Source of the DNA: Iamia sp035575815 | GTDB taxonomy: Bacteria > Actinomycetota > Acidimicrobiia > Acidimicrobiales > Iamiaceae | DNA length: 27,188 nt | NCBI RefSeq assembly: GCF_035575815.1 | Contig: NZ_DATLXO010000045.1 | Location: 1 to 27,188, forward strand | Direction of reading: 5' to 3' | In this document: one piece after another, positions 13,013 to 20,959 of the stretch | Layout of the letters: every line of letters starts with the position of its first letter | Numbering within the stretch: the stretch's first letter is position 1 | The notes under the pieces: generated by a model | The model's database searches: none | Told to the model about the DNA's origin: nothing | What the model saw: only the letters and a program-made list of their open reading frames with translations | Program-made: the position numbers and the translations under genes

Positions 13013-14194
13013 ATGCAGGCAGTGACCTGGCACGGCAAGCGCGACGTGCGCGTCGATGAGGTCGACGACCCGACGATCCAGGAGGCCACCGACGCCATCA
13101 TCCGCGTCACCTCCACCGCCATCTGCGGCTCGGACCTCCACCTCTATGAGCTCTTCGGCCCCTTCATCGACGAGGGGGACATCCTCGGCCACGAGCCCAT
13201 GGGTGTCGTGGAGGCCGTGGGTTCCGAGGTCACCCACATCGCGCCCGGTGACCGGGTGGTGGTCCCGTTCAACATCTCGTGCGGCCACTGCTTCATGTGC
13301 ACCGGCGATCTCCAGTCGCAGTGCGAGACGACCCAGGTGCGCGAGCACGGCACCGGCGCCGCGCTCCTCGGCTACACCAAGCTCTACGGCCAGGTGGCCG
13401 GCGGCCAGGCCGAGTACCTGCGCGTGCCCCAGGCCCACTACGGGCCGATCAAGGTGCCCGACGGACCGCCCGACGAGCAGTTCCTGTTCCTCTCCGACGT
13501 CCTGCCCACCGCCTGGCAGGCCGTGGCCTACGCCGAGGTCCCCGACGGCGGGACGGTCGCCGTGCTCGGACTCGGACCCATCGGCCAGATGAGCGCCCGC
13601 ATCGCCCGCCACCAGGGGGCCCAGGTCTTCGGCATCGACCTCGTGACCGAGCGCCTGGAGATGGCGGCGCGCCACGGCATCGAGCCCGTGGACATCGGCG
13701 ACCACGAGGACCTGGCGGCCTTCCTCCGGGACCAGACCAATGGGCGCGGCCCCGACTCGGTGATCGACGCGGTGGGCATGGAGGCCCACGGCTCCGGCGC
13801 GGGGAAGGTGGCCCACGCCCTGGTCGGGCTCTTGCCCGACAAGGTCGCGGCACCGATCATGGTGAAGGCCGGGATCGATCGGCTGGCGGCGCTCCACGGC
13901 GCCGTCGAGATCGTCCGGCGCGGTGGGACCCTGTCGATCAGCGGCGTCTACGGCGGCGCGCTCGACCCGATGCCGATCCTGCAGATGTTCGACAAGCAGC
14001 TCACCGTGAAGATGGGTCAGGCCAACGTGCGGCGATGGGTCGATCAGCTCCTCCCCCTCGTCCTCGACGAGGCCGATCCCCTCGGTGTGGCCGACCTCAC
14101 CACCCACCGGGTGCCGTTGGCCGAGGCCCCGGGCGCCTATGAGATGTTCCAGAAGAAGCAGGACGGCGCCATCAAGGTGGTGCTGGCGCCATGA
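13013..14194 (+). CDS. Zinc-dependent alcohol dehydrogenase (formaldehyde dehydrogenase-like MDR)
   Basis: A 393-aa medium-chain dehydrogenase. Catalytic zinc ligands are Cys38 (AICGSDLHLYE), His60-Glu61 (LGHEPMG), and an expected third ligand in the FLSDVLPT region. Structural zinc is held by Cys90, Cys93, Cys96 and Cys104 (CGHCFMC...QC). The NAD(P) fold shows VLGLGPIGQ. The long insert VGMEAHGSGAGKVAHALVGLLPDKV resembles glutathione-independent formaldehyde dehydrogenase-like enzymes. ATG 13013 has AAGGTG upstream and gives the family start MQAVTWHGK; the open frame before it is spurious. It is divergent from a zinc-sensing repressor, with the possible operator between them. The substrate remains open. 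Confidence 0.9.
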   Translation: MQAVTWHGKRDVRVDEVDDPTIQEATDAIIRVTSTAICGSDLHLYELFGPFIDEGDILGHEPMGVVEAVGSEVTHIAPGDRVVVPFNISCGHCFMCTGDLQSQCETTQVREHGTGAALLGYTKLYGQVAGGQAEYLRVPQAHYGPIKVPDGPPDEQFLFLSDVLPTAWQAVAYAEVPDGGTVAVLGLGPIGQMSARIARHQGAQVFGIDLVTERLEMAARHGIEPVDIGDHEDLAAFLRDQTNGRGPDSVIDAVGMEAHGSGAGKVAHALVGLLPDKVAAPIMVKAGIDRLAALHGAVEIVRRGGTLSISGVYGGALDPMPILQMFDKQLTVKMGQANVRRWVDQLLPLVLDEADPLGVADLTTHRVPLAEAPGAYEMFQKKQDGAIKVVLAP

Positions 14195-14332
14195 CCGATC
14201 GGTGACCGGAGGTGTGATCACCGGGTCCACTCCCCGAGCGACAACCTGCTGGACGGTCACGACGATCCGGTGGCCGCGCCCGACGAGCGCTGAGGGCCAT
14301 CGGAAGGTGTCGACCGGCCGGCCCGATCGCCT

Positions 14333-15613
14333 TCAGGCGTCGGGCGGCGCCGCTCGGGAGTGCCGAACTCGGCGAAGGAGCCACACCGCGGCGCCCACTC
14401 CGAGAACGCCGACGCCGGTGAGGACGCTCTCGGCCGGCAGGGTGACGGCCAGCACGGCGCAGCCCACCAGCCCGAGCCCGGCCAGGGGTCGCGGCCATCG
14501 CCGCTGTTCGGGTGGGAGGGTCCAGGCCGAGGCGTTGGCGATGGCGTAGTAGGTCAGCACCGCGAACGAGCTGAACCCGATCGCGCCGCGGAGGTCGGCG
14601 ACGAGCACCAGGGCCGTGACGAGCGCGCCGACGGCCAGCTCGGCGCGGTGCGGCACCCGGTGGACGGGGTGCACGGCGTCGAGCCACCCGGGCAGCTCAC
14701 GGTCGGCCGCCATCGCGAACGCGGTGCGGCTGACGCCGACGATCAGCGACACGAGCACGCCGAGGGCAGCCACGGTCCCGCCCACGCGCACGGCAGGCGC
14801 CAGCGCGCCGAGCGATCCGGACCGCACCGCCTCGGCCAATGGGGCGGGGGCGTTCGCCAGGCGGTCCGGCCCGACGGCCAGCAGGGCGGCGACGGCGACC
14901 GTGGCGTACACCACGAGGGTCACGCCCAGGGCGAGGGGGATGGCACGGGGGATGGTGCGGGCCGGGTCGACCACCTCCTCGCCGAGCGTGGCGATCCGGG
15001 CGTAGCCGGCGAAGGCGAAGAACAACAGGCCGGCGGACTCGAGGATCCCGGCCGCCCCGCCACCGGTCACCGGTCCGATGCGCGCCACCGCTGCCTCACC
15101 GCCGAACAGGGCAGCGACGACGACCACGGCCAGGGTCGCCAGCACGATGACCACGATGACCTGGGTGAGCCGAGCCGTCTTGCGGACGCCGCGGTAGTTC
15201 ACCGAGGTGAGCACGACGACGGCGGCGACGGCGAGGGGCCGCCGCCACTCGGGCGCCGCGTAGGTGCCGAAGGTGAGCGCCATCGCCGCGCCGCTCGCGG
15301 TCTTGCCGACCACGAACCCCCAGCCCGCCAGATAGCCCCAGAAGGGGCCGAGCCGCTCGCGGCCGTAGACGTAGGTGCCGCCGGACTCCGGGTACACCGC
15401 CGCCAGCTGGGCGGAGGACGTCGCGTTGCAGTATGCGACCACCGCGGCGACGGCCAGCCCCACCAGCAACCCACCGCCCGCCGCGGCAGCCGCGGGGCCG
15501 AGGGCGGCGAACACACCGGCGCCGATCATCGAACCGAGGCCGATCACCACCGCGTCGAAGAGCCCCAGACGCCGAGCCAGGCGGCTCGGCTCGTCTCGCG
15601 CGCCGTCGGTCAC
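14333..15613 (-). CDS. APC-family amino acid permease
   Basis: An integral membrane transporter of 426 aa, slightly short for the family. It begins with LGLFDAVVIGLGSMIGAGVFAALGPAA, the unwound TM1 motif (GSMIGAGVF) that binds substrate in APC transporters, followed by about eleven more hydrophobic segments. YPESGGTYVYGRERLGPFWGYLAGW and ESAGLLFFAFAGYARIATLGEEVVDPARTIPRAI are characteristic of TM3 and TM6 regions. The start is GTG 15613 with no clear Shine-Dalgarno. It is 15 nt downstream of the vapC stop on the same strand and may be read from that promoter. The solute is not predictable; amino acids or amines are likely. The 138 nt between its end and the convergent dehydrogenase hold nothing recognisable. 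Confidence 0.87.
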   Translation of the reverse strand: MTDGARDEPSRLARRLGLFDAVVIGLGSMIGAGVFAALGPAAAAAGGGLLVGLAVAAVVAYCNATSSAQLAAVYPESGGTYVYGRERLGPFWGYLAGWGFVVGKTASGAAMALTFGTYAAPEWRRPLAVAAVVVLTSVNYRGVRKTARLTQVIVVIVLATLAVVVVAALFGGEAAVARIGPVTGGGAAGILESAGLLFFAFAGYARIATLGEEVVDPARTIPRAIPLALGVTLVVYATVAVAALLAVGPDRLANAPAPLAEAVRSGSLGALAPAVRVGGTVAALGVLVSLIVGVSRTAFAMAADRELPGWLDAVHPVHRVPHRAELAVGALVTALVLVADLRGAIGFSSFAVLTYYAIANASAWTLPPEQRRWPRPLAGLGLVGCAVLAVTLPAESVLTGVGVLGVGAAVWLLRRVRHSRAAPPDA

Positions 15614-15628
15614 CGGGTAACGGCCGGG

Positions 15629-16027
15629 TCAACGAGACCGGAGCTCGACGAAGCCGGCGGCGGAGAAGTCCCCGTCGTAGGCCAACGCCTCACCGATGCG
15701 CCGCCGCCGCATCACCGCGAAGCTCGTGGCGTCGACGAAGGAGTACTCGCGATCGTCGCGGCGGCGTAGCCACTCCCACGCATCGTCCTCGGCTGATCCC
15801 GGGACGCGTATTCGGGTGACCCGGCGGCTTGCCTCGACGGCCTCGACGGCCCGGAGCGCATCTCCGTGCCCGCGTCGGCGTCGGAGGAAGGTCCAGGTCT
15901 CGCCGAGCACGTGGTTGGTGGTCAGCAGCCCACCCGGTCGTTGCGACCACAGCTCACGCGCGTCGTCGTGGTGCGGATCTCGGGCGAAGAACAGCGCCAC
16001 CCAGAACGACGTGTCGACGAACCTCAC
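15629..16027 (-). CDS. vapC: VapC-type PIN-domain ribonuclease toxin
   Basis: A 132-aa PIN-domain toxin. The acidic metal-binding residues are all visible: Asp5 in VRFVDTSFW, Glu43 in NHVLGETWTFL, Asp99 in YSFVDATSF, and Asp118/Asp120 in YDGDF. The intact active site suggests an active RNA-cleaving toxin. The start GTG overlaps the antitoxin stop by 4 nt (GTGA at 16024-16027), the standard coupling in these modules. The start is fixed by that overlap; the longer open frame upstream is spurious. The RNA target is unknown. Confidence 0.88.
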   Translation of the reverse strand: MRFVDTSFWVALFFARDPHHDDARELWSQRPGGLLTTNHVLGETWTFLRRRRGHGDALRAVEAVEASRRVTRIRVPGSAEDDAWEWLRRRDDREYSFVDATSFAVMRRRRIGEALAYDGDFSAAGFVELRSR

Positions 16028-16245
16028 GGGCCGTAGACGGTCGCGTCCACGTCGGTGGGATCGTCCGCGAAGGTTCCCACCAGCACGTCGATGGGATCGT
16101 CGGCCCCCGTACCGCCGACGTGCTCGGCGACCAGGCGGCGGATGATCGACGCCTTCGACACACCCTCCCGGGCCGCTTCTTGCGCCAGGGCGTCGTCCGA
16201 GCGTTCCTCGATGTAGATCTGCAAGCGCTTCACCCTGCGCACCAT
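16024..16245 (-). CDS. vapB: VapB-type ribbon-helix-helix antitoxin
   Basis: A 73-aa antitoxin with an N-terminal ribbon-helix-helix DNA-binding region: RLQIYIEERSDDALAQEAAREGVSKASIIRRLVAEHV, a beta strand plus two helices as in CopG/Arc. The C-terminal tail DPIDVLVGTFADDPTDVDATVYGP is acidic and probably wraps around the toxin. The start ATG 16245 touches a 19-bp palindrome that should be its own operator. It overlaps vapC by 4 nt. Autoregulation by the VapBC complex is usual for the family and is supported by the operator. Confidence 0.87.
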   Translation of the reverse strand: MVRRVKRLQIYIEERSDDALAQEAAREGVSKASIIRRLVAEHVGGTGADDPIDVLVGTFADDPTDVDATVYGP

Positions 16246-16263
16246 ACATCGTGCTCCGATGTA
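16245..16263. promoter_or_regulatory. Palindromic operator of vapBC
   Basis: TACATCG (16245-16251), a 5-nt spacer, then CGATGTA (16257-16263) form a perfect 7-bp inverted repeat that begins at the first base of the vapB start codon and extends upstream. A third half-site CGATGTA occurs inside vapB at 16209-16215. The position and symmetry fit binding by a ribbon-helix-helix dimer of dimers. Confidence 0.68.
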
Positions 16264-16274
16264 GACGCCGCTGG

Positions 16275-16571
16275 TCAGGGCTTGGAGGCCAGGACCTCAG
16301 CCGGGTTGATCTCCGGCGGGGAGGCGAGGAGGCGATCCGCGTTCTCCATCAGGGCGGCGGCGATGGGCCCGTCGAGGTGGGCCTGGCGCTCGGCATCACC
16401 GGGGAAGGCATCGACGATCCAGAACGTCGAGTCGTCGGTGCGCAACGCCAGCCAGACGGGGGTGCCGGCCTCCTGGTTGGCCAGGTCGACGGCGCCGGCG
16501 AGGAAGGCCGCCACCTCGTCCTGGGTGTCGTCCTTGGCCGTGAGCTTCACGACGAGTGCCTTGCTGACCAT
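16275..16571 (-). CDS. Antibiotic biosynthesis monooxygenase (ABM)-fold protein
   Basis: A 98-aa single-domain protein of the dimeric ferredoxin-like ABM family. The typical strand ALVVKLTAKDDTQDEVAAFLAGAVDLANQEAGTPVWLAL is followed by STFWIVDAFPGDAERQAHLDGPIAAAL, including the conserved helix and His of small quinol/YgiN-like members. ATG 16571 has GAGG 8 nt upstream. It lies 29 nt upstream of vapB on the same strand and 96 nt downstream of the GH3 gene. Function is unknown; many members act on quinones or reactive aldehydes, others have no known activity. Confidence 0.83.
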   Translation of the reverse strand: MVSKALVVKLTAKDDTQDEVAAFLAGAVDLANQEAGTPVWLALRTDDSTFWIVDAFPGDAERQAHLDGPIAAALMENADRLLASPPEINPAEVLASKP

Positions 16572-16667
16572 GGGAGGTCCTCTCCGGTCCGCAGCGGACC
16601 GTCGGTTCGGGGGGGATGGTGCAGTCGCCAGGATACGGCCGACCCCACCACCAGCGTGCCGCGAGGC

Positions 16668-19196
16668 TCAGTCGGGGCCCAGGACCTCGAGGGCGACGAC
16701 GTGATCGGCGGCGGCCGAAGAGCGCCCGAGGCGCAGCTCGTAGCGGCCGGGATCGACGCGCCAGCCCCGAGGTCGCACCGGCGGGGCCTCGTCGGCGGGC
16801 CGGAGCGGCAGCCGGTCGTGGATCGCGGCGCGGCCGTCATCGCCCACGTCCCACCAGGCGAAGGCTCGGTCGCCCAGAGCCAGGTTCACCGTGGTGGTCT
16901 CCCCGGGGGCCAGGTGGACCTTGGCCCATGCCTTGAGCTCCTGGGTGGGGCGGGGGACGGGCGTGCGCGCCGGCGGGGCGACGTAGAGCTGCACGACCTC
17001 CGAGCCGGTGCGACCGCCGGTGTTGGTCACCGGCACCTGCACGGTGAGCATCGAGCCGGCGGTGAAGGAGCTCGCCGAGAGCGTCGGTTCGCCCAGCGAG
17101 AACGAGGTGTAGGACAGGCCGTGTCCGAAGGGGAAGCGCACGGGGAGGTGCCGGGTGTCGTACCAGCGATGGCCGACCAGCACGCCCTCGCCGTAGCGGA
17201 TGCGGTCGTGGTCACCGGGGAAGTTGCCATAGGAGGGGTTGTGCTCCAAGCGCAGCGGGATGGTGGTGGGCAGACGACCGCCGGGCTCGGTGTCTCCGGT
17301 GAGCACCCGGGCCAGGGCCGGGGCCATCTCCTGGCCGCCGAACCAGACCTGCAGGACGGCCGCGGGCTCCTCGACCCAGTCCATGGTCACCGGCGCACCG
17401 GCGTTGAGGACCACCACGGTGCGGGGGTTGGCCGCCGCCACCCGGCGGATGAGATCGTCCTGCTCGCCGGGCAGCTCCATCGATCGGCGATCGAAGCCCT
17501 CGGACTCCCACTCGTCGTCGGTGCCCACGACCAGCACCGCCACGTCGGCCTCGGCGGCGGCGGCGACGGCGCGCTCGACCGCGTCGTCGGGCAGCAGCGC
17601 CCGCACGCCGACCTTCACCGCGTAGATCCCGCCGGAGCCCTGCGTGCCCCCGGAGGAGTACTCGACGACCACCTCGACCGGGCGTCCGGCCTCGAGCGGA
17701 AGGGTGCCCGAGACCTCCTTGCTCCCGAAGCCCATGAAGCTGCGCCCGGCAGGAGGCGGCTCGGTCACGCCGTCGATCACCACCTTCCCGTCGACCAGCA
17801 GCCGGGACCGACCGGCCTGGGCCAGGGTGAAGAGGTGCGTCCCGCTGCGGGTCGGATCGAGCGTGGCCGTCGCCCGGAAGGTGAACTCGGGCGGGACGTC
17901 GCGGGGCGGGCCGAAGCTGAGGAACTGCGTCGCCGACCAGGTCTCGGAGCGCACGACCGCGCCCCCGAGCTCGCTCCCGGCCGAGTAGTCGACGGTGACG
18001 GGCGCCGCCAGCACCGGCGCGGCCCGGGTGATGTCCACGCCCTGTTCGTGGACGACCTCCACCTCCGCGCCGAGGTGGGCCACGAGCGCGGCGTAGGGCG
18101 TGGTGAGGTGGGTGGGCGCGACGTGCGACGACCCTCCGCCCATGATCACCGCCCGGTTCGCGTTGGGGCCGATGACCGCCACCCGGCGCAGGGAGGAACG
18201 GTCGAGGGGCAGGGTGCCGTCGTTGGTCAACAGCACCGTGCCCGCCGCCGCGGCCTCGGCGGCCAGCTCGCGATCGGCGGGCTCGTCGGCCGACCCCGGC
18301 ACCTCCTCTCCGGTGTCGTCGAGGGCGCCGACCCGCTCGAACACGTTCAGGAGACGGGTGACCATGGCGTCGAGGTGGTCCTCGTCGACCGTCCCGGCGC
18401 GGACGGCGTCGGCCAGGGGAGGCCCGTAGGCCCGGCCCGGCCCGGGCATCTCGAGGTCGACCCCCGCCCGGGGCGAGACCTCGGTGGTCGTGACCCCGTA
18501 CCAGTCGGTGACCACGAAGCCCTCGAAGCCCCACTCGTCGCGGAGGACGTCGCCGAGCAGCACCGCGTCTTCGGTGCACCAGATGCCATTGAGCCGGTTG
18601 TAGCCGGTCATCACCCCGAGGGTGCCGCCCTCGGTCACGGCCAGCTCGAAGGGCAGGAGGTAGATCTCGCGCAGGGTGCGCTCGTCGACCTCCGAGCTCA
18701 TCGAGGTGCGCTCGAACTCGGCGTCGTTGGCCACGAAGTGCTTCACCGTCGTGGCCACGCCCTGGGCCTGCGCGCCGCGGATCACCGCCGCCGCGGCCGT
18801 GCCCGAGAGCAGGGGGTCCTCCGAGTAGCACTCGAAGTTCCGCCCTGCGAGCGGCGAGCGGTGGATGTTCACCGTGGGCGCGAGCAGCACCCGGCAGGCC
18901 TTGCGGCGGGCCTCGGTGCCGAGCAGGGCGCCGACGCGCTCGACCAGAGGAACGTCCCACGTGGCCCCCAGTGCGGTCCCGCACGGGACGCAGACCGAGC
19001 GCAGGCCGCCCTCGCCCCGGGTCACCGGCCCCCGCGCGCCGTTGGGCCCGTCGGTGACCCGCACCCGGGGCAGCCCGACGCGGGGGACGGCCAGGGTGGA
19101 CCAGAAGTCGACCCCGGCGCTGAGCGCGGCCTTCTCGTCGAGGGTGAGGGCGGCCACCATCTCGGTGACCCGGGGGGACGGGGGGGCTGGGGTCAT
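16668..19196 (-). CDS. Glycoside hydrolase family 3 beta-glucosidase with PA14 insert
   Basis: An 842-aa GH3 enzyme that should release terminal beta-linked sugars, most likely glucose. The N-terminal (beta/alpha)8 domain has GLPRVRVTDGPNGARG near 41, KHFVANDAE at 152-160 and the nucleophile Asp231 in GFVVTDWYGV. The second domain begins near 320 (TVLLTNDGTLPL). A PA14 carbohydrate-binding domain interrupts it at about 400-535. The acid/base glutamate lies in DDEWESEGFDR (561-570). A fibronectin III-like domain closes the protein (VTNTGGRTGSEVVQLYV). This layout matches Kluyveromyces BglI-type enzymes. ATG 19196 is chosen because MTPAPPSPRVTEMVAALTLDEK is the family start, with AGGAG upstream. 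No signal peptide is visible, so it is probably cytoplasmic and acts on imported oligosaccharides or glycosides. Confidence 0.92.
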   Translation of the reverse strand: MTPAPPSPRVTEMVAALTLDEKAALSAGVDFWSTLAVPRVGLPRVRVTDGPNGARGPVTRGEGGLRSVCVPCGTALGATWDVPLVERVGALLGTEARRKACRVLLAPTVNIHRSPLAGRNFECYSEDPLLSGTAAAAVIRGAQAQGVATTVKHFVANDAEFERTSMSSEVDERTLREIYLLPFELAVTEGGTLGVMTGYNRLNGIWCTEDAVLLGDVLRDEWGFEGFVVTDWYGVTTTEVSPRAGVDLEMPGPGRAYGPPLADAVRAGTVDEDHLDAMVTRLLNVFERVGALDDTGEEVPGSADEPADRELAAEAAAAGTVLLTNDGTLPLDRSSLRRVAVIGPNANRAVIMGGGSSHVAPTHLTTPYAALVAHLGAEVEVVHEQGVDITRAAPVLAAPVTVDYSAGSELGGAVVRSETWSATQFLSFGPPRDVPPEFTFRATATLDPTRSGTHLFTLAQAGRSRLLVDGKVVIDGVTEPPPAGRSFMGFGSKEVSGTLPLEAGRPVEVVVEYSSGGTQGSGGIYAVKVGVRALLPDDAVERAVAAAAEADVAVLVVGTDDEWESEGFDRRSMELPGEQDDLIRRVAAANPRTVVVLNAGAPVTMDWVEEPAAVLQVWFGGQEMAPALARVLTGDTEPGGRLPTTIPLRLEHNPSYGNFPGDHDRIRYGEGVLVGHRWYDTRHLPVRFPFGHGLSYTSFSLGEPTLSASSFTAGSMLTVQVPVTNTGGRTGSEVVQLYVAPPARTPVPRPTQELKAWAKVHLAPGETTTVNLALGDRAFAWWDVGDDGRAAIHDRLPLRPADEAPPVRPRGWRVDPGRYELRLGRSSAAADHVVALEVLGPD

Positions 19197-19284
19197 CGTG
19201 GGTTCGGCTCCTGGTCCGGGCGGGACCCGATCATCGCCGACCCGCCCCCCGCACGGGTGCCGCTGATGTGGCCCGACATCGCGA

Positions 19285-19330
19285 GCTTCGTACGGAGGTG
19301 CGCCACGGGGGATCGCTTCGGTACGGAGGT
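19285..19330. repeat. Direct repeats in the GH3/GGDEF divergent gap
   Basis: GCTTCGTACGGAGGT (19285-19299) and GCTTCGGTACGGAGGT (19315-19330) are near-identical; the shared TACGGAGGT cores are 31 bp apart, close to three helical turns. A related AACGGAGGT occurs at 19471-19478 in the GGDEF gene's ribosome-binding region. They lie about 90-135 nt upstream of the GH3 start and could be regulator half-sites. Confidence 0.45.
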
Positions 19331-19392
19331 CGCGGATGCTGCCGCTCCGAACCGGCGGCCGGGCGAGCGGCCGGCCCAGAGCGCTTTGGGCA

Positions 19393-19421
19393 TTGACAGC
19401 GCACCCCCGGGCGGCCAACGT
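19393..19421 (+). promoter_or_regulatory. Sigma70-type promoter for the PAS-GAF-GGDEF gene
   Basis: A perfect -35 TTGACA (19393-19398), 17 nt of spacer, and a weak -10 CAACGT (19416-19421) point towards the GGDEF gene. Transcription would begin near 19428, giving a leader of about 55 nt with GGAGG at 19473-19477. Confidence 0.5.
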
Positions 19422-19481
19422 CACCCACGGGTGGTGGCCGGGGGACCGTGCTCAGTGAGCCACACTCGGAACGGAGGTTCG

Positions 19482-20933
19482 GTGCAGGGACGGGGGGATG
19501 TGAGCGACGCCGCGTGGCGCGACGGTTGGCCGGTGGGGCCACCCGAGCTGTGCCAGCAGATCCTCGTCGATGACCCCTACGGCCGGGTGATGGTCGACGC
19601 CGGCGGGACCATCTCCTATGTGAACCCGGCGTTCGCCGCCATGGTGGACCGCCCCCCGGAGGAGATCGTCGGCACGATCGTCGGCCGCTACTTCACCCGG
19701 GCGTCGCTGAAGGTCGGGGCCCGCGTCATGCGCCAGCTCCAGACCACGAACGATGGCGACATCCCGTTCGATCTCGACCTGGAGCGGCCCGACGGCTCGC
19801 TGGTACCCGTCGAGGTGGGCGGGCACCCGTACTTCGATCACCCCACGCACCCGGGCCTCCACCTCCGGATCCGACCCGCCACCCGGGAGCGCTGGATGGA
19901 GCGCTTCTTGACCGAGCTGGTCTCGGGTGCCTCCCTTGATGACTGCCTCGCCCACCTGGCGCGCGCGTCCGACGCGGCGATCCCGGGCGGGGCGAGCGCG
20001 ATCCTCCACGGCTGGGACGGCACCTCTTTCGGCGCCGTCACCAGCCCGTCGGCGGCCGATGAGCTCTGGGCCGAGGGCCGCCGGGGCTTGGGCCCGGAAC
20101 CGGTCACCGACGCCGGACCCGAGGTGCTCGAGCGCTCCCCGCTGCCGTGGCGCCGAGCGATGGCCACGGGCAACGGCGAGCACGGCACCGTCGATGCGCT
20201 GCCCGCCGATTACCGCGACGCCGCTCGGCGTCAGGGCTACCGCTCCTGCTGGGCGTTCCCCGTCATGGTGCCGCCCGGATCGACCCCGTCGGCGGCGATC
20301 GTGGTGTGGCGCGACCAGGGCGCCGAGCCTCTGCTCGGCCACACCCGGGCCGTCACCAAGCTGGGCGACGGGGTGGCCCTGGCCATCGAGCGCGACCACT
20401 CGCGCCGCCGCCTGATCTGGGCCGCGACCCACGACCCGTTGACCGACCTGCTGAACCGGGAGGAGCTCATGAGCCGCCTGAGCGCCGCCCTCGACGACGA
20501 GGACCTGCCCGTGGCCGTCCTCTACCTCGACCTCGATCGGTTCAAGCCGGTGAACGACGAGTACGGCCACCGCTTCGGCGATGACCTGCTCTCGGGCGTC
20601 GGCCGGCGGCTGAGGGGTGCGCTCCGGACCGGGGACGACATCGCCCGCGTCGGCGGTGACGAGTTCGTCGTCGTGTGCCGGGGCGTCGGCGATGTCGACC
20701 ATGCGGTGCACGTCGCCGACGCTCTGTTGGCCGCCATCCGCCGACCCTTCGAGGTCCACGGAGCCACCATCACCGTAGGTGCGTCGATCGGCTTCGCCCT
20801 GGCGCCCCTCCACGGTCACCGCCCGGTCGAGCTGATCGACGCCGCCGACCGGGGCCTCTACGCGGCCAAGCGGTCCGGGCGGGGGTGCGCCCGTGTCGTC
20901 CCCCGGCCCCGCCCCGAGCCCTGCGCCGGGTGA
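19482..20933 (+). CDS. PAS-GAF-GGDEF diguanylate cyclase
   Basis: A soluble sensor enzyme of about 483 aa that would make c-di-GMP. A PAS domain covers about 25-130 (DPYGRVMVDAGGTISYVNPAFAAMV), a degenerate GAF-like domain about 140-295 (FLTELVSGASLDDCLAHLARAS...YRSCWAFPVMVPPGS), and GGDEF about 310-480. The catalytic loop GGDEF is intact at 391-395, preceded by RTGD five residues earlier, the RxxD inhibitory site for product feedback. DLDRFKPVND is the substrate-binding helix. GTG 19482 has GGAGG 4 nt upstream; GTG 19500 (VSDAAW) is an equally possible start. The frame is open for 3 kb upstream antisense to the GH3 gene, but that part is not coding. The PAS ligand is unknown. Confidence 0.9.
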   Translation: MQGRGDVSDAAWRDGWPVGPPELCQQILVDDPYGRVMVDAGGTISYVNPAFAAMVDRPPEEIVGTIVGRYFTRASLKVGARVMRQLQTTNDGDIPFDLDLERPDGSLVPVEVGGHPYFDHPTHPGLHLRIRPATRERWMERFLTELVSGASLDDCLAHLARASDAAIPGGASAILHGWDGTSFGAVTSPSAADELWAEGRRGLGPEPVTDAGPEVLERSPLPWRRAMATGNGEHGTVDALPADYRDAARRQGYRSCWAFPVMVPPGSTPSAAIVVWRDQGAEPLLGHTRAVTKLGDGVALAIERDHSRRRLIWAATHDPLTDLLNREELMSRLSAALDDEDLPVAVLYLDLDRFKPVNDEYGHRFGDDLLSGVGRRLRGALRTGDDIARVGGDEFVVVCRGVGDVDHAVHVADALLAAIRRPFEVHGATITVGASIGFALAPLHGHRPVELIDAADRGLYAAKRSGRGCARVVPRPRPEPCAG

Positions 20934-20959
20934 GGACCACCGTCGTGGGGCATCGACGC

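Noticed and set aside
12881..14260. Minus-strand 459-codon frame opposite the zinc dehydrogenase
   Set aside because: It has no recognisable domain and overlaps a complete dehydrogenase with intact zinc ligands.
14195..14332. Possible small gene between the dehydrogenase and the permease
   Set aside because: Only a 33-codon stretch ending in TGA at about 14291 lacks stops, with no start, no ribosome-binding site and no recognisable family.
16251..19481. Open plus-strand frame running over 3 kb into the GGDEF gene (1560 codons in total)
   Set aside because: It lies antisense to the well-supported GH3 gene, is His/Gly/Asp/Val-rich as expected for a high-GC antisense frame, and shows no domain before the PAS domain.
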